Shown here: positions 9,328-18,536 of the stretch, piece after piece
Position numbering within the stretch: the first letter of the stretch is position 1
Layout of the letters: every line of letters starts with the position of its first letter
Assembly (NCBI GenBank): GCA_025800365.1
Contig: JAOXRT010000246.1
Span: 36,895-100,894 of the forward strand
Length of the DNA stretch: 64,000 bases
DNA from: Cellvibrionaceae bacterium
GTDB taxonomy: Bacteria; Pseudomonadota; Gammaproteobacteria; Pseudomonadales; Cellvibrionaceae
Direction: 5' to 3'
Notes under the pieces: model-generated
Databases searched by the model: none
What the model was told of the DNA's origin: nothing
Seen by the model: only the letters and a program-made list of their open reading frames with translations
Program-made: the position numbers and the translations under genes

Positions 9328-10154
9328 TATAGCGACCAGCCGCTCAAGCTCATGGCCAATGCAAACACCGGAGCTGCAGCCGTCAAGCTATCAACACGAT
9401 CCAGCACCCCGCCATGCCCAGGTAAAAGGCGCGAGCTATCTTTAATGCCGCGCTGGCGCTTGACCATACTTTCAAGCAGATCACCCAACACCGACGCTAA
9501 TCCGGCTGGAATAATAATGGCCAAGGTCAACAGCAAAGAAACATCAGCCATTAGCGCAACGGCTACAGCCAACAAAACACAGCTAAACATGCCACCCCAA
9601 AAGCCTTCCCAAGACTTACCAGGGCTAACAGCTGGGGCCAACTTATGCTTACCCAATGCTTTACCCGAAAAATAAGCGCCGATATCAGCACAAGCTACGA
9701 TTAACACAACGATAAGGATCAACCATGCACCGGAGGTTTGAGCGCGCAAATAGGAAAATGCCAACCATGTTGGCACCAAAACGGCCATACCCATAATGGC
9801 TTTAAACCAACGGCTTCCCCATAGCGCCGCACTTCCGGGGTAAGACTGAACCCATAGCAGCGCTATCGCCCACCACAGGCACCCAGCCATTAAAATAGCT
9901 TTGGATATATCGGCGTTATGACCGTCAAAATTATGGGTAACAAAGGCTGACAGGGCTAAAATGGAAGCGATTAAGGCAACATAAGCGCAACGCTGCCAGA
10001 TTTTGGAAAGACCCGAAAGGTTGGCCCACTCCCAAGCCGCAATTAAAACGACTGTGGCTATAAAGGCCGAGAAAAGAGGCAAAGGCAGTTTAAACAAAGC
10101 CGCCAGAAACACTACAGCGAGAATAATAGCTGTGATGATACGTTGTTTTAGCAC
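9327..10154 (-). CDS. cdsA: Phosphatidate cytidylyltransferase CdsA
   Basis: Integral inner-membrane enzyme making CDP-diacylglycerol from phosphatidate and CTP, the precursor of all membrane phospholipids. The 275 residues hold about eight hydrophobic segments. The family signature is near the C-terminus: [11 protein letters not shown], then [18 protein letters not shown] and [13 protein letters not shown]. Its downstream neighbour dxr overlaps by one base; uppS is 62 bp upstream. Confidence 0.97.
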   Translation of the reverse strand: MLKQRIITAIILAVVFLAALFKLPLPLFSAFIATVVLIAAWEWANLSGLSKIWQRCAYVALIASILALSAFVTHNFDGHNADISKAILMAGCLWWAIALLWVQSYPGSAALWGSRWFKAIMGMAVLVPTWLAFSYLRAQTSGAWLILIVVLIVACADIGAYFSGKALGKHKLAPAVSPGKSWEGFWGGMFSCVLLAVAVALMADVSLLLTLAIIIPAGLASVLGDLLESMVKRQRGIKDSSRLLPGHGGVLDRVDSLTAAAPVFALAMSLSGWSL

Positions 10155-10216
10155 TCGGCCCCCAAATTCATTTAATCGATCTATTATCGATCAGTTTTTA
10201 TTATCAATGCCTGCAA

Positions 10217-10966
10217 TCAGGCTTGTTCCGCCAGCACTTGTTCAGATGTTTTTCCAAAGCGACGCTGGCGCTGATAAAAGTCATTTACCGCTGCGTCTAC
10301 TTGCTCAGGCCCAAAATCAGGCCACAAACAATCACTAAAATACAATTCTGAATAAGAGCACTGCCAAAGTAGAAAGTTACTGATACGAATCTCTCCGCCA
10401 GTGCGAATCAACAAATCCAACTCGGGCAAATCGGCCAAGCAAGTGTGCTGATGCAAGCTGTCTTCATCTATATCGTCTGCGGTAATTTCTCCCGCTTGCA
10501 GCTTTTCTGCCAGTTCTTTACTAGCTTGCGCGATGTCCCAACGACCACCGTAATCAGCTGCAATCACCAAAGTAGCCTCACCTTGACTGGCAATTGCCTC
10601 TGCTTCAGCAATTGCATCTTGTAGCTTAGGGCTAAAGCGATCTCGACGCCCGATTACTCGCAGCGCCACCCCTTCCTCGCTAAGCTTACGTGCTTCGCGG
10701 CGCAGGTAGGAGTAAAACAAACTCATTAGCGCCTCAACCTCACGCGGAGGGCGGCGCCAATTTTCACTACTAAAGGCAAATAGAGTCAGCACTTCTACCT
10801 TGTGCTCTCGACAGGCTTTTAACACTGCACGAATTTTTTCGACTCCAGCCTTATGGCCAGAGCCACCACCCATGCCACGCTGTTTCGCCCAGCGATTGTT
10901 CCCATCCATGATGATGCCAATATGGCGTGGAGACGCCGCTGGCAAGTTTTGCTCACTCAAGTGCAA
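10217..10966 (-). CDS. uppS: Undecaprenyl diphosphate synthase UppS (IspU)
   Basis: Cytoplasmic cis-prenyltransferase that elongates farnesyl diphosphate with eight isopentenyl units to the lipid carrier used for peptidoglycan and O-antigen. The catalytic Asp21 is in IIMDGNNRWAKQRG, the Trp/Phe-rich FAFSSENWRRP follows, and the C-terminal RTGGEIRISNFLLWQ and YSELYF complete the active site. The 249 residues are full length. It starts 8 bp after frr. Confidence 0.97.
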   Translation of the reverse strand: MHLSEQNLPAASPRHIGIIMDGNNRWAKQRGMGGGSGHKAGVEKIRAVLKACREHKVEVLTLFAFSSENWRRPPREVEALMSLFYSYLRREARKLSEEGVALRVIGRRDRFSPKLQDAIAEAEAIASQGEATLVIAADYGGRWDIAQASKELAEKLQAGEITADDIDEDSLHQHTCLADLPELDLLIRTGGEIRISNFLLWQCSYSELYFSDCLWPDFGPEQVDAAVNDFYQRQRRFGKTSEQVLAEQA

Positions 10967-10974
10967 TCGCCTTT

Positions 10975-11535
10975 TTAGATTTCCATCAAATCTGCTTCTT
11001 TCACTGATAGCGCCTTGTCCACTTCGGCTACAAACTTATCAGTGATCTTTTGAATGTCATCCTGAGCGCGACGATCGTCATCTTCAGTGATTTCTTTTTC
11101 TTTTAGCAGATCTTTAACATCCGCATTGGAGTCACGACGAATATTGCGAATGGAAATACGAGCATTTTCAGCTTCAGCGCGAGCTTGCTTGATATAACCT
11201 TTACGAGTTTCTTCGGTCAAAGGCGGCATTGGAACACGAATCAGCTCACCGGTAGTCACTGGGTTCAAACCCAAGTCAGACTTCATAATCGCCTTTTCGA
11301 TTTCTGGAACCATTGGCTTTTCCCAAGGGCTTACAGAAAGCGTACGAGCATCCAAAACAGATACATTAGCCACTTGATTCAATGGCGTATCTGAACCGTA
11401 GTAATTAACAGTTACGGTATCCAAAATGCTTGGGTGAGCGCGACCAGTGCGGATCTTTCCGAAATTACTGGCCAGTGCTTCTAAGCTTTTTTGCATGCGG
11501 CTTTCAGCATCCGCTTTAATATCATTGATCATCAT
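10975..11535 (-). CDS. frr: Ribosome recycling factor Frr
   Basis: Splits post-termination 70S ribosomes together with EF-G. The 186 residues match the family, with the three-helix bundle ends ([20 protein letters not shown] and [18 protein letters not shown]) and the domain II region with [13 protein letters not shown] and VSPWEKPMV. Two adjacent Met codons overlap the pyrH stop by 14 or 11 bases, so translation is probably coupled to pyrH. Confidence 0.98.
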   Translation of the reverse strand: MMINDIKADAESRMQKSLEALASNFGKIRTGRAHPSILDTVTVNYYGSDTPLNQVANVSVLDARTLSVSPWEKPMVPEIEKAIMKSDLGLNPVTTGELIRVPMPPLTEETRKGYIKQARAEAENARISIRNIRRDSNADVKDLLKEKEITEDDDRRAQDDIQKITDKFVAEVDKALSVKEADLMEI

Positions 11536-12262
11536 CTAAAGTCTCTTGAATTAAAGTACCTTCATTGCCACCGCGAACAATGCTAACTAAGGCGCCAGCT
11601 TGATCCATACGGAAAACACGTACAGGCATATCATGTTCGCGACACAGACAAATTGCCGTTAGATCCATTACCCCTAGCTTCTTCTCTAAAGCTTCATCAT
11701 AGGTCAAGGCATCGTATTTAGTTGCCGTAGGATCTTTCATTGGGTCGGCTGTGTAAACACCGTCTACTTTGGTGGCTTTAAGCACCAATTCAGCCTCAAC
11801 TTCGATTCCGCGCAAACACGCAGCCGAATCGGTTGTAAAGAATGGGTTACCCGTACCCGCAGAGAATATTACCACTTCGCCGGAATCTAGAAAGCGAATG
11901 GCCTTACGGCGATCATAGTGATCTACCACGCCACTCATTGGAATTGCAGACATAACTCGTGAGGAAATATCCGAGCGCTCTAGGGCGTCTCGCATCGCTA
12001 GGGCATTCATGACCGTTGCCAACATACCCATATGGTCGCCGGTTACACGATCAAGGCCTGCAGCACTCAGCGCCGCACCGCGGAACAGGTTGCCACCACC
12101 AATTACCAGACCAACTTGAACACCAATACCAACCAACTGACCAATTTCTAAGGCCATTTTGTCCAGCACCTTGGGATCTATACCAAAGCCCTCTTCTCCC
12201 ATCAGCTCTTCGCCGCTGAGTTTAAGCAATATACGTTTGTATTTTTTGTCTTTGGTGGGCAT
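11522..12262 (-). CDS. pyrH: UMP kinase PyrH
   Basis: Hexameric cytoplasmic kinase converting UMP to UDP, activated by GTP and inhibited by UTP in the family. It has amino-acid-kinase fold motifs [16 protein letters not shown] near the N-terminus, [11 protein letters not shown] (about 55-65) and [14 protein letters not shown]. At 246 residues it is full length. It lies between tsf (with a terminator-like hairpin in the 176-bp gap) and frr (overlapping). The order rpsB-tsf-pyrH-frr is near universal. Confidence 0.98.
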   Translation of the reverse strand: MPTKDKKYKRILLKLSGEELMGEEGFGIDPKVLDKMALEIGQLVGIGVQVGLVIGGGNLFRGAALSAAGLDRVTGDHMGMLATVMNALAMRDALERSDISSRVMSAIPMSGVVDHYDRRKAIRFLDSGEVVIFSAGTGNPFFTTDSAACLRGIEVEAELVLKATKVDGVYTADPMKDPTATKYDALTYDEALEKKLGVMDLTAICLCREHDMPVRVFRMDQAGALVSIVRGGNEGTLIQETLDDDQ

Positions 12263-12354
12263 GGAAGACTTCCTACATTGGCCGTGATTTGGGAGCTTGC
12301 GCCCAGAATTGACACCTTATTGGCGCACAAGATTCTAAGCGGCTGAATTCTAAC

Positions 12355-12389
12355 AAAAAAGGGGTGGAAGATGCGACTCCCACCCCTTT
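12355..12389 (-). terminator. Intrinsic terminator after tsf
   Basis: On the minus strand, GGGGTGGGAG pairs with CTTCCACCCC (one mismatch) around a short loop and is followed by TTTTTTG. It lies about 50 bp past the tsf stop and before pyrH, so it would separate ribosomal rpsB-tsf transcription from the pyrH-onward genes, at least partly. Confidence 0.8.
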
Positions 12390-12438
12390 CTAATCGATGA
12401 TTTTCATCAACGATGGCTGAAAATCAGCCTTTTAAGAC

Positions 12439-13314
12439 TTATTCGCCTTTAGAAGCAGCTACCTGAGCGGCAACTTCTGCAGCAAAATCAGCTTCTTCAA
12501 CTTCGATACCTTCACCTACCTCAAAGCGAACAAAGCCAACAACCTCACCGCCAGCTTCTTTAACTAGCTGAGCAACGGTTTGGTCTGGGTTCTTAACGAA
12601 TGGCTGCTCAACCAAGCTAGCTTCTTTCAAGAACTTCTTAATACGACCAGTCATCATCTTCTCAACGATCTCGTCTGGCTTACCAGCCATATCTGGCTGA
12701 GCCTTGATGATGTCTTTTTCTTTCTGAAGCGCTTCTTCTGGCATATCTTCTGGACGGTTAACCTGTGGGTTAACGGCCGCTACGTGCATAGATACGTCTT
12801 TAGCAACTTCCATAGCACCAGCAGAGATAGTGGTGATAGCTGCGATACGGTTGTTAGAGTGGATGTAAGAACCCACAACGCCACCGTTAGCTTCAACAAC
12901 AGCCACACGACGAACACCGATGTTTTCACCGATCTTCTGAACCAAAGCTTCACGAGCTGAATCCAACTCACCTTCCATTAGCTTGGCAACGTCTTCGGTC
13001 TTTTCAGTGAAAGCCTTCTCAAGAACCTTGGCCGCGAAACCAGCGAAGTTCTCATCACGAGCAGCGAAATCAGTTTCAGAGTTAACTTCAACCAATACAC
13101 CGTAAGAGCCGTCTTCAGCAACTTTCGCCGCTACAACGCCGTCAGCAGCAGTACGATCAGCTTTCTTAGCCGCTTTTAGGCCAGAAGCTTTACGTAGGTT
13201 TTCAATCGCCTTGTCGATGTCACCATCAACTTCTTTAAGTGCTTTTTTGCACTCCATCATGCCGAGGCCAGTGCGCTCGCGCAGTTCTTTTACCAAAGAT
13301 GCAGAAACCGCCAT
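12439..13314 (-). CDS. tsf: Elongation factor Ts
   Basis: Guanine nucleotide exchange factor that regenerates EF-Tu-GTP. The N-terminal UBA-like domain contains [16 protein letters not shown], and the [10 protein letters not shown] signature is at about residues 80-90. The 291 residues are full length, ending in alanine- and glutamate-rich sequence. It follows rpsB with a 117-bp gap that contains a GC-rich hairpin. Confidence 0.98.
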   Translation of the reverse strand: MAVSASLVKELRERTGLGMMECKKALKEVDGDIDKAIENLRKASGLKAAKKADRTAADGVVAAKVAEDGSYGVLVEVNSETDFAARDENFAGFAAKVLEKAFTEKTEDVAKLMEGELDSAREALVQKIGENIGVRRVAVVEANGGVVGSYIHSNNRIAAITTISAGAMEVAKDVSMHVAAVNPQVNRPEDMPEEALQKEKDIIKAQPDMAGKPDEIVEKMMTGRIKKFLKEASLVEQPFVKNPDQTVAQLVKEAGGEVVGFVRFEVGEGIEVEEADFAAEVAAQVAASKGE

Positions 13315-13355
13315 GATTTTTTCCTCATCAATATATTTGAAACATAAATACGAAA

Positions 13356-13371
13356 GGGGGCGAGCGCCCCC
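13356..13371 (-). terminator. GC-rich hairpin between rpsB and tsf (attenuator-like)
   Basis: GGGGGCGAGCGCCCCC is a perfect inverted repeat followed on the minus strand by only three T. That is too weak for full termination. An attenuating or RNA-stabilising role between rpsB and tsf fits its position. Confidence 0.55.
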
Positions 13372-13431
13372 TTTTAGACTGAGACCAGTAAAAACTAGCC
13401 TGCAGCCTCTGTGTTACAGCTGTGCGAGGGC

Positions 13432-14169
13432 TTAGCTAGCTTCGCCGTCAACCTCTACAAACTCGTCCTTATTAGGAACGCTCTGGCCATTAGCTGCACC
13501 TTCTAGAACAGCGTCAGCTGCTGCAGTGGCGTACAACTTAATAGCGCGGATAGCATCGTCGTTACCAGGGATAACGTGATCAACGCCAGCAGGATCAGAG
13601 TTAGTATCAACAACACCAAATACTGGGATACCTAGCTTGTTAGCTTCTTGGATAGCGATGCGCTCGTGCTCAACGTCGATTACGAAGATCGCGTCAGGTA
13701 GACCACCCATATCCTTGATACCACCGATAGAGCGCTCTAGCTTCTCCATCATACGGGTGCGCATCAGAGCTTCTTTTTTGGTCAACTTCTCAAAAGTACC
13801 GTCTTGGCTCTGAGCTTCAAGATCGCGGTAGCGCTTGATAGAAGCACGGATAGTTTTGTAGTTGGTTAGCATACCACCCAACCAACGGTGGCTAACGTAA
13901 GGCTGGCCAGAACGCTCAGCTTGCTCTTTGATCACTTTAGCGGCAGCGCGCTTAGTACCAACGAACAATACTTTTTTCTTCTGAGAGCCAAGCTTAGTTA
14001 GAGCAGCTAGGGCTTCATTGAACGCAGGAACGGTGTGCTCCAGGTTAATGATATGAATTTTGTTACGAGCACCAAAGATGTATTGACCCATCTTTGGGTT
14101 CCAGTAGCGAGTCTGGTGACCGAAGTGAACACCAGCTTGCAGCATATCGCGCATGCTTACGGTAGGCAT
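13432..14169 (-). CDS. rpsB: 30S ribosomal protein S2
   Basis: Small-subunit ribosomal protein that binds S1 and the 16S rRNA. It begins [20 protein letters not shown] and carries [24 protein letters not shown] and the signature [17 protein letters not shown]; each is family-typical. The 245 residues are full length. It is the first gene of the minus-strand cluster and has a leader of about 145 bases from the predicted promoter. In E. coli S2 represses its own rpsB-tsf mRNA; the same may hold here. Confidence 0.99.
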   Translation of the reverse strand: MPTVSMRDMLQAGVHFGHQTRYWNPKMGQYIFGARNKIHIINLEHTVPAFNEALAALTKLGSQKKKVLFVGTKRAAAKVIKEQAERSGQPYVSHRWLGGMLTNYKTIRASIKRYRDLEAQSQDGTFEKLTKKEALMRTRMMEKLERSIGGIKDMGGLPDAIFVIDVEHERIAIQEANKLGIPVFGVVDTNSDPAGVDHVIPGNDDAIRAIKLYATAAADAVLEGAANGQSVPNKDEFVEVDGEAS

Positions 14170-14319
14170 ATGTCTATTTCCTTAGGGTTAGGCCTCCATA
14201 TACCCCAGCCGCTCAACCCTTTCCTGCCAAAGGAAATTGGGCACCCAAACGGATGTGTCGGTATATGTGTGACGTTAAAATCATTAAATTTACCCTGCAC
14301 TCTAGGTACAGGGGCGCGC

Positions 14320-14348
14320 TTTATACCATAGACGAGGGGTGGTTGCTA
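14320..14348 (-). promoter_or_regulatory. Candidate rpsB promoter with GC-rich discriminator
   Basis: On the minus strand, TAGCAA (14348-14343) is separated by 17 bases from TATAAA (14325-14320), followed by GCGCGCCCC. A GC-rich discriminator right after the -10 box is typical of stringently controlled ribosomal promoters. The -35 box is poor, so the call rests on the -10 box, the spacing and the position. Confidence 0.55.
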
Positions 14349-14402
14349 GTTTTTTCGGACTTCATCAACCTATTACTCAATATCTGCAGCCTGACCGCCT
14401 GC

Positions 14403-14568
14403 CTTGGTTGTGAAGGAGCTTCCCGGGATCGCAAAAAACGGCATGGGCTCGCACCATCCAGGTGCTCGGCCTTCGGCCAAGCCCTAAACTCTTCCGGGAG
14501 TTTAGTCATGCCAGCTCGCGTTCGTTTCCATAACTCACACGTCCCAGGAAGCTCCTTCACAACCAAGA
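14403..14568. repeat. 166-bp inverted-repeat element with internal hairpins
   Basis: The outer arms (14403-14428 and 14543-14568, starting CTTGGTTGTGAAGGAGC) match at 25 of 26 positions. Nested inside are GGCATG/CATGCC (14440-14445, 14507-14512), a GCTCGGCC/GGCCAAGC hairpin (about 14464-14482) and CTAAACTC/GAGTTTAG (14484-14505). The whole could fold into a multi-branched cruciform or RNA. It encodes no convincing protein. A non-autonomous mobile element (MITE-like) or a family of intergenic repeats is the best guess; no target duplication is visible. Confidence 0.7.
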
Positions 14569-14627
14569 CATTCTGCAACGATAGCTATCCCAAACCACTA
14601 ACAATCCTTGATCAACTAGCGAAAGCA

Positions 14628-14741
14628 GTTTTAGGGGTGGCCAACTCTCTTTTGGGGGCATCTTCGACTTGGAGGAGAAGGTGAGCTGGCATGGAGGCCG
14701 CTTTTTGCGCCCCCCAGAAGAGAGTTGGCCACCCCTAAAAC
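14628..14741. repeat. 114-bp inverted-repeat element, MITE-like
   Basis: Terminal arms of about 31 bp (from 14628, beginning GTTTTAGGGGTGGCCAACTC, and ending at 14741) match with one mismatch around a centre of about 50 bases. Only 59 bp separate it from the first element. The arm sequences of the two elements are unrelated, so these are two different repeat types side by side between the divergent rpsB and map genes. No transposase fits inside. Confidence 0.7.
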
Positions 14742-14940
14742 GGTCAAGTCAGCACAAATTAATAACGTCTCTCCAAACTGCATTCGACATATAGAAGGCT
14801 GCCGCTTGGAGAAGCGCACTATGACGGTTTACAATAGTCAGTCTTTTGCTTGGACGGCCAAATTGACCAAAACCCTGAATTTTGCAGGTAATTGCCGCCA
14901 AAAACGAACAGAATACATAAATGTAGGAAAATACTAGCCG

Positions 14941-15711
14941 ATGTCTGTATCCATCAAGACCCCTGAAGAAATCGCCAAAATGCGCGTAGCCGGCCGCATG
15001 GCCGCCGAATGTCTAGAAATGATCGAAGACTATGTAAAGCCAGGGGTAAGCACGGCAGAATTAGATCGAATCATTCATAGACATATTGTAGAAGTACAAG
15101 ATGCGATTCCAGCCTGCTTGAATTATCGCGGTTTCCCTAAATCCATCTGCACCTCAGTGAACCACGTAATTTGTCACGGCATCCCCTCAGAAAAGAAAAT
15201 TCTGAAAGATGGTGACATCATCAATATCGACGTGACCGTGATTAAAGATGGCTACTTTGGCGACACCAGCAAAATGTACTTTGTTGGCAAGCGCAGCTCG
15301 CATATGGAGCGCCTAGTTCAAGTAACTCAAGAATGCCTATATAAAGGCATCGAACTTGTTAAGCCAGGTACTCGCCTAGGTGATATCGGCCACGTTATCC
15401 AACAGCATGCCCAATCGAACTACTACAGCGTAGTACGCGAATACTGCGGCCATGGAATCGGCAGCGAATTCCATGAAGATCCACAAGTACTTCACTACGG
15501 CAAGCCTGATACCGGCTTAGAGTTAAAAGAAGGCATGACCTTCACCATCGAGCCAATGATAAACGCTGGTAAAGCCCACACAAAATTGAAAAAAGATGGC
15601 TGGACAGTAGAAACTCGCGACGGCCGCCCATCAGCCCAGTGGGAACATACCTTAGCGGTAACGGCTACCGGTGTTGAAGTATTAACCGCCCGAACTGAAG
15701 AGAGCTTCTAA
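14941..15711 (+). CDS. map: Methionine aminopeptidase, type I
   Basis: Removes the initiator Met from nascent proteins. The five metal ligands are Asp97, Asp108, His171, Glu204 and Glu235, at exactly the E. coli numbers. Motifs seen are INIDVTVIKDGYFGDTS, GHGIGSEFHEDP and FTIEPMI. The 256 residues are full length for the bacterial type I enzyme. It is divergent from rpsB, as in many proteobacteria, and glnD starts 6 bp after its stop. Confidence 0.98.
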   Translation: MSVSIKTPEEIAKMRVAGRMAAECLEMIEDYVKPGVSTAELDRIIHRHIVEVQDAIPACLNYRGFPKSICTSVNHVICHGIPSEKKILKDGDIINIDVTVIKDGYFGDTSKMYFVGKRSSHMERLVQVTQECLYKGIELVKPGTRLGDIGHVIQQHAQSNYYSVVREYCGHGIGSEFHEDPQVLHYGKPDTGLELKEGMTFTIEPMINAGKAHTKLKKDGWTVETRDGRPSAQWEHTLAVTATGVEVLTARTEESF

Positions 15712-15717
15712 AGCACA

Positions 15718-18444
15718 ATGAGCGATATCGAATCGATTCCCTACTTTGAAAAACCCATATTATTTTTTGAGCAGGGAGCGTTTCGCAAACAGCTACAAAA
15801 ACGCAACGCCATTGTCGTTTTTAAAGAAGCTATCGCCGAGGTTAACGAACAATTCGACCTGCGCTTTCGAGAAGGCGAAAATATACGCCGCTTAATTTAC
15901 GATCGCGCAACCTTTATCGATTGCTTATTGCATTATGCCTGGCATCTCTTTCAGTGGAGCGATGGAATCGCCCTACTTGCCGTTGGTGGTTACGGCCGTG
16001 GCGAGCTGCACCCCTACTCCGACATCGACATACTGGTACTCACCGAAAATGACGAGTTGCTGAACCAAGGTCCGCAAAGCAATATCGAGAGTATTCAAAA
16101 TTTTGTCACTTTACTTTGGGATTTTGGATTAGCTATCGGTCACAGTGTTCGCTCAATTCCCCAATGCATTGAGCTTGCCAAAGACGACATCACCATTGCT
16201 ACCAACTTAATGGAGTGCCGCACTTTAGCCGGTTCAGCCAAATTACAACTATTACTGCAAGCGCATACTAGTGCCGACAAAATCTGGACAGCTGCCGAAT
16301 TCTTTCGGGCTAAATATCAAGAGCAGTATGAACGCCATAAGAAACACAACCATACCGAATACAATCTAGAACCCAATATCAAAAACGCCCCGGGCGGCCT
16401 ACGCGACATTCAAACAATCAGCTGGGTAGCAAAGCGTTTTTTCGGCGTTAACAACTTCAAATTATTGGCCGGCCGCGGACTCTTTACCGATGAAGAGTAC
16501 AATATTTTATTGGCGGGTGAAGAAGACTTATGGAAGGTTCGTTACGCCTTACACATGCTAGCTGGCAGAGCAGAAGAGCGCTTGCTATTTGATTACCAGA
16601 AAGAAATTGCCAAATTACTAGGCTACCAGGATGACGACTCGAAACTGGCCGTTGAAAGCTTTATGCGCTGGTATTACCGTACCGTTCTGGCTTTACGTGA
16701 AGTTAACGACGTCATGCTTCACTACTTGGATGAAGTCATCTTGCAAGCTGGCCAACACAGCGAAGCCAAAGTGATCAATGACCGCTTCCAGCGAGTGGAT
16801 AACTATATCGAGGTTACCCATGAAAACGTTTTTCGGGATAGCCCCTCGGCTTTATTAGAAATATTTGTACTACTGGGTCTAGACCGAAGCCTAGTAGGAG
16901 TGCGAGCCAGTACTATTCGCCTGATTCGAGAGCACCGCCATTTAATCAATGACGACTACCGCAGCGATCCAGACAATCAACACCTATTTCTAACACTATT
17001 GCGCTCCCCAGTTGGCCTAGTTACCCAGCTACGCCGGATGAAACGCTACGGTGTCCTCGGTTTATATCTGCCAGAATTTGGTCGCGTTACCGGGCAAATG
17101 CAGCATGACCTCTTTCACATTTACACTGTAGATGCTCACACCTTATTGGTGATCAAGTTTATGCGCCGCTTTAGGCAAGCTGGCGCTGAGGAACGCTTCC
17201 CCATTGCCAGCCATGTGATGAGGCGCCTACCCAAACAAGAATTACTCTATATTGCCGGCCTTTATCACGACATCGCCAAAGGCCGAGGCGGTGACCACTC
17301 TGAGCTAGGCGCTGTTGATGCAAGAGAGTTTTGCGAGCGACACGGTTTAAGTAAGCGCGAAACCAACTTGATCGCCTGGCTAGTAGAAAAACACCTACTG
17401 ATGTCGACGGTTTCTCAGAAGCAAGATATTAGCGACCCAGATGTAATTCATAATTTTGCTTTGGAAGTCGGCGATCAAACCCGACTCGATTATCTGTATG
17501 CCTTGACGGTGGCCGACATGAACGCCACCAACCCAGATGTGTGGAATAGCTGGCGCGCCAGCTTAATGCGCCAACTGTATATCGAAACAAAGCGCGCTCT
17601 TCGCCGCGGCCTGGAAAACCCAGTTGACGCACAAGAACTTATTGAAGAAACACGCCACAACGCCCTTGCCAAACTCGAAGATAAAGGTATTAGCGAAGAG
17701 CAAGCCCAGAGCTTTTGGCAAGATATGGATGAAGAATACTTCCTCCGCGAAAACCATATTGATATCGCCTGGCAAACAGAAGCCATCCTGCAACACCGTC
17801 AGCAAGACAATGAAGACGAAGAGCCATTAATTTTAGTTAGCGAAACTACCAGCCATGGCTATGAAGGCGCCACGCAAGTATTTTTAAGGGTTAAAGACCA
17901 AGCCAATATTTTCGCCGCTGCCGCCACAGCCATTAGCCAGCTGGGCTTGAACATTGTAGATGCAAGAATTTATACCGATTCCAGTGGCTACACCATCGAT
18001 ACCTTCTACATTCTCGATGAGAATGGCAACTCACTGGGTAATGACGATAGCAGCACCCAAAAGATCGAAGAAGCCCTGAAAGAAGAGCTGGCTTTGGTTG
18101 GCGAGTATTCCGACATCATAAAGCGTCGCACCGCTCGCGAGCTAAAGTACTTTGCCATGCCAACGCGCACATCTATCAATACCGACTTTCGCAGCGGTCA
18201 TACCGTTCTAGAAGTGACCAGCCCTGACAGACCAGGGTTTTTGGCTATTATCGCTGCAGCCTTTAGTGAATTCGGCATTCAGATTCAAAACGCTAAAATT
18301 ACCACCTTGGGTGAGCGCGTAGAGGATGTTTTCTTTATTAGTGACGCCAACGGACAGCCCTTAAGCGACCCCAAGATCTGTGAAGACCTACAGGCTACAA
18401 TTTGCCGACGTCTTGATAGACAAGTACAAAAAGAAGCAGGCTAA
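15718..18444 (+). CDS. glnD: Bifunctional uridylyltransferase/uridylyl-removing enzyme GlnD
   Basis: Primary nitrogen sensor: adds UMP to PII proteins when glutamine is low and removes it when high. The nucleotidyltransferase motif GGYGRGELHPYSDID is at residues 90-104. The HD hydrolase domain has LYHDIAKGRGGDHSELG near residue 520. Two ACT domains end the protein (one starting near TQVFLRVKDQAN, one at HTVLEVTSPDRPG). At 908 residues it is slightly longer than E. coli (890). The start ATG lies 6 bp after map, with weak Shine-Dalgarno signal. Confidence 0.98.
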   Translation: MSDIESIPYFEKPILFFEQGAFRKQLQKRNAIVVFKEAIAEVNEQFDLRFREGENIRRLIYDRATFIDCLLHYAWHLFQWSDGIALLAVGGYGRGELHPYSDIDILVLTENDELLNQGPQSNIESIQNFVTLLWDFGLAIGHSVRSIPQCIELAKDDITIATNLMECRTLAGSAKLQLLLQAHTSADKIWTAAEFFRAKYQEQYERHKKHNHTEYNLEPNIKNAPGGLRDIQTISWVAKRFFGVNNFKLLAGRGLFTDEEYNILLAGEEDLWKVRYALHMLAGRAEERLLFDYQKEIAKLLGYQDDDSKLAVESFMRWYYRTVLALREVNDVMLHYLDEVILQAGQHSEAKVINDRFQRVDNYIEVTHENVFRDSPSALLEIFVLLGLDRSLVGVRASTIRLIREHRHLINDDYRSDPDNQHLFLTLLRSPVGLVTQLRRMKRYGVLGLYLPEFGRVTGQMQHDLFHIYTVDAHTLLVIKFMRRFRQAGAEERFPIASHVMRRLPKQELLYIAGLYHDIAKGRGGDHSELGAVDAREFCERHGLSKRETNLIAWLVEKHLLMSTVSQKQDISDPDVIHNFALEVGDQTRLDYLYALTVADMNATNPDVWNSWRASLMRQLYIETKRALRRGLENPVDAQELIEETRHNALAKLEDKGISEEQAQSFWQDMDEEYFLRENHIDIAWQTEAILQHRQQDNEDEEPLILVSETTSHGYEGATQVFLRVKDQANIFAAAATAISQLGLNIVDARIYTDSSGYTIDTFYILDENGNSLGNDDSSTQKIEEALKEELALVGEYSDIIKRRTARELKYFAMPTRTSINTDFRSGHTVLEVTSPDRPGFLAIIAAAFSEFGIQIQNAKITTLGERVEDVFFISDANGQPLSDPKICEDLQATICRRLDRQVQKEAG

Positions 18445-18536
18445 GTTTAACAAGCAAGCCTGGGCATACTCAAACTTGAGCTTGTTAAAAAGAAAATCGA
18501 AAAAGAAAACACAAAAACAAATAGACCACCATAGCT

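Noticed and set aside
12580..12960. 126-codon open frame antisense to tsf
   Set aside because: Lies wholly inside tsf in the opposite strand; composition is a mirror of tsf codons and no start signal or motif supports it.
14253..14684. Open frames across the inverted-repeat elements
   Set aside because: They run through the hairpins and the rpsB promoter, have no ribosome binding site and no recognisable domain; the repeats explain the region better.
18446..18489. Inverted repeat TTTAACAAGC / GCTTGTTAAA between glnD and dapC
   Set aside because: Short, AT-rich and with no T-run; could be chance, so not called a terminator.
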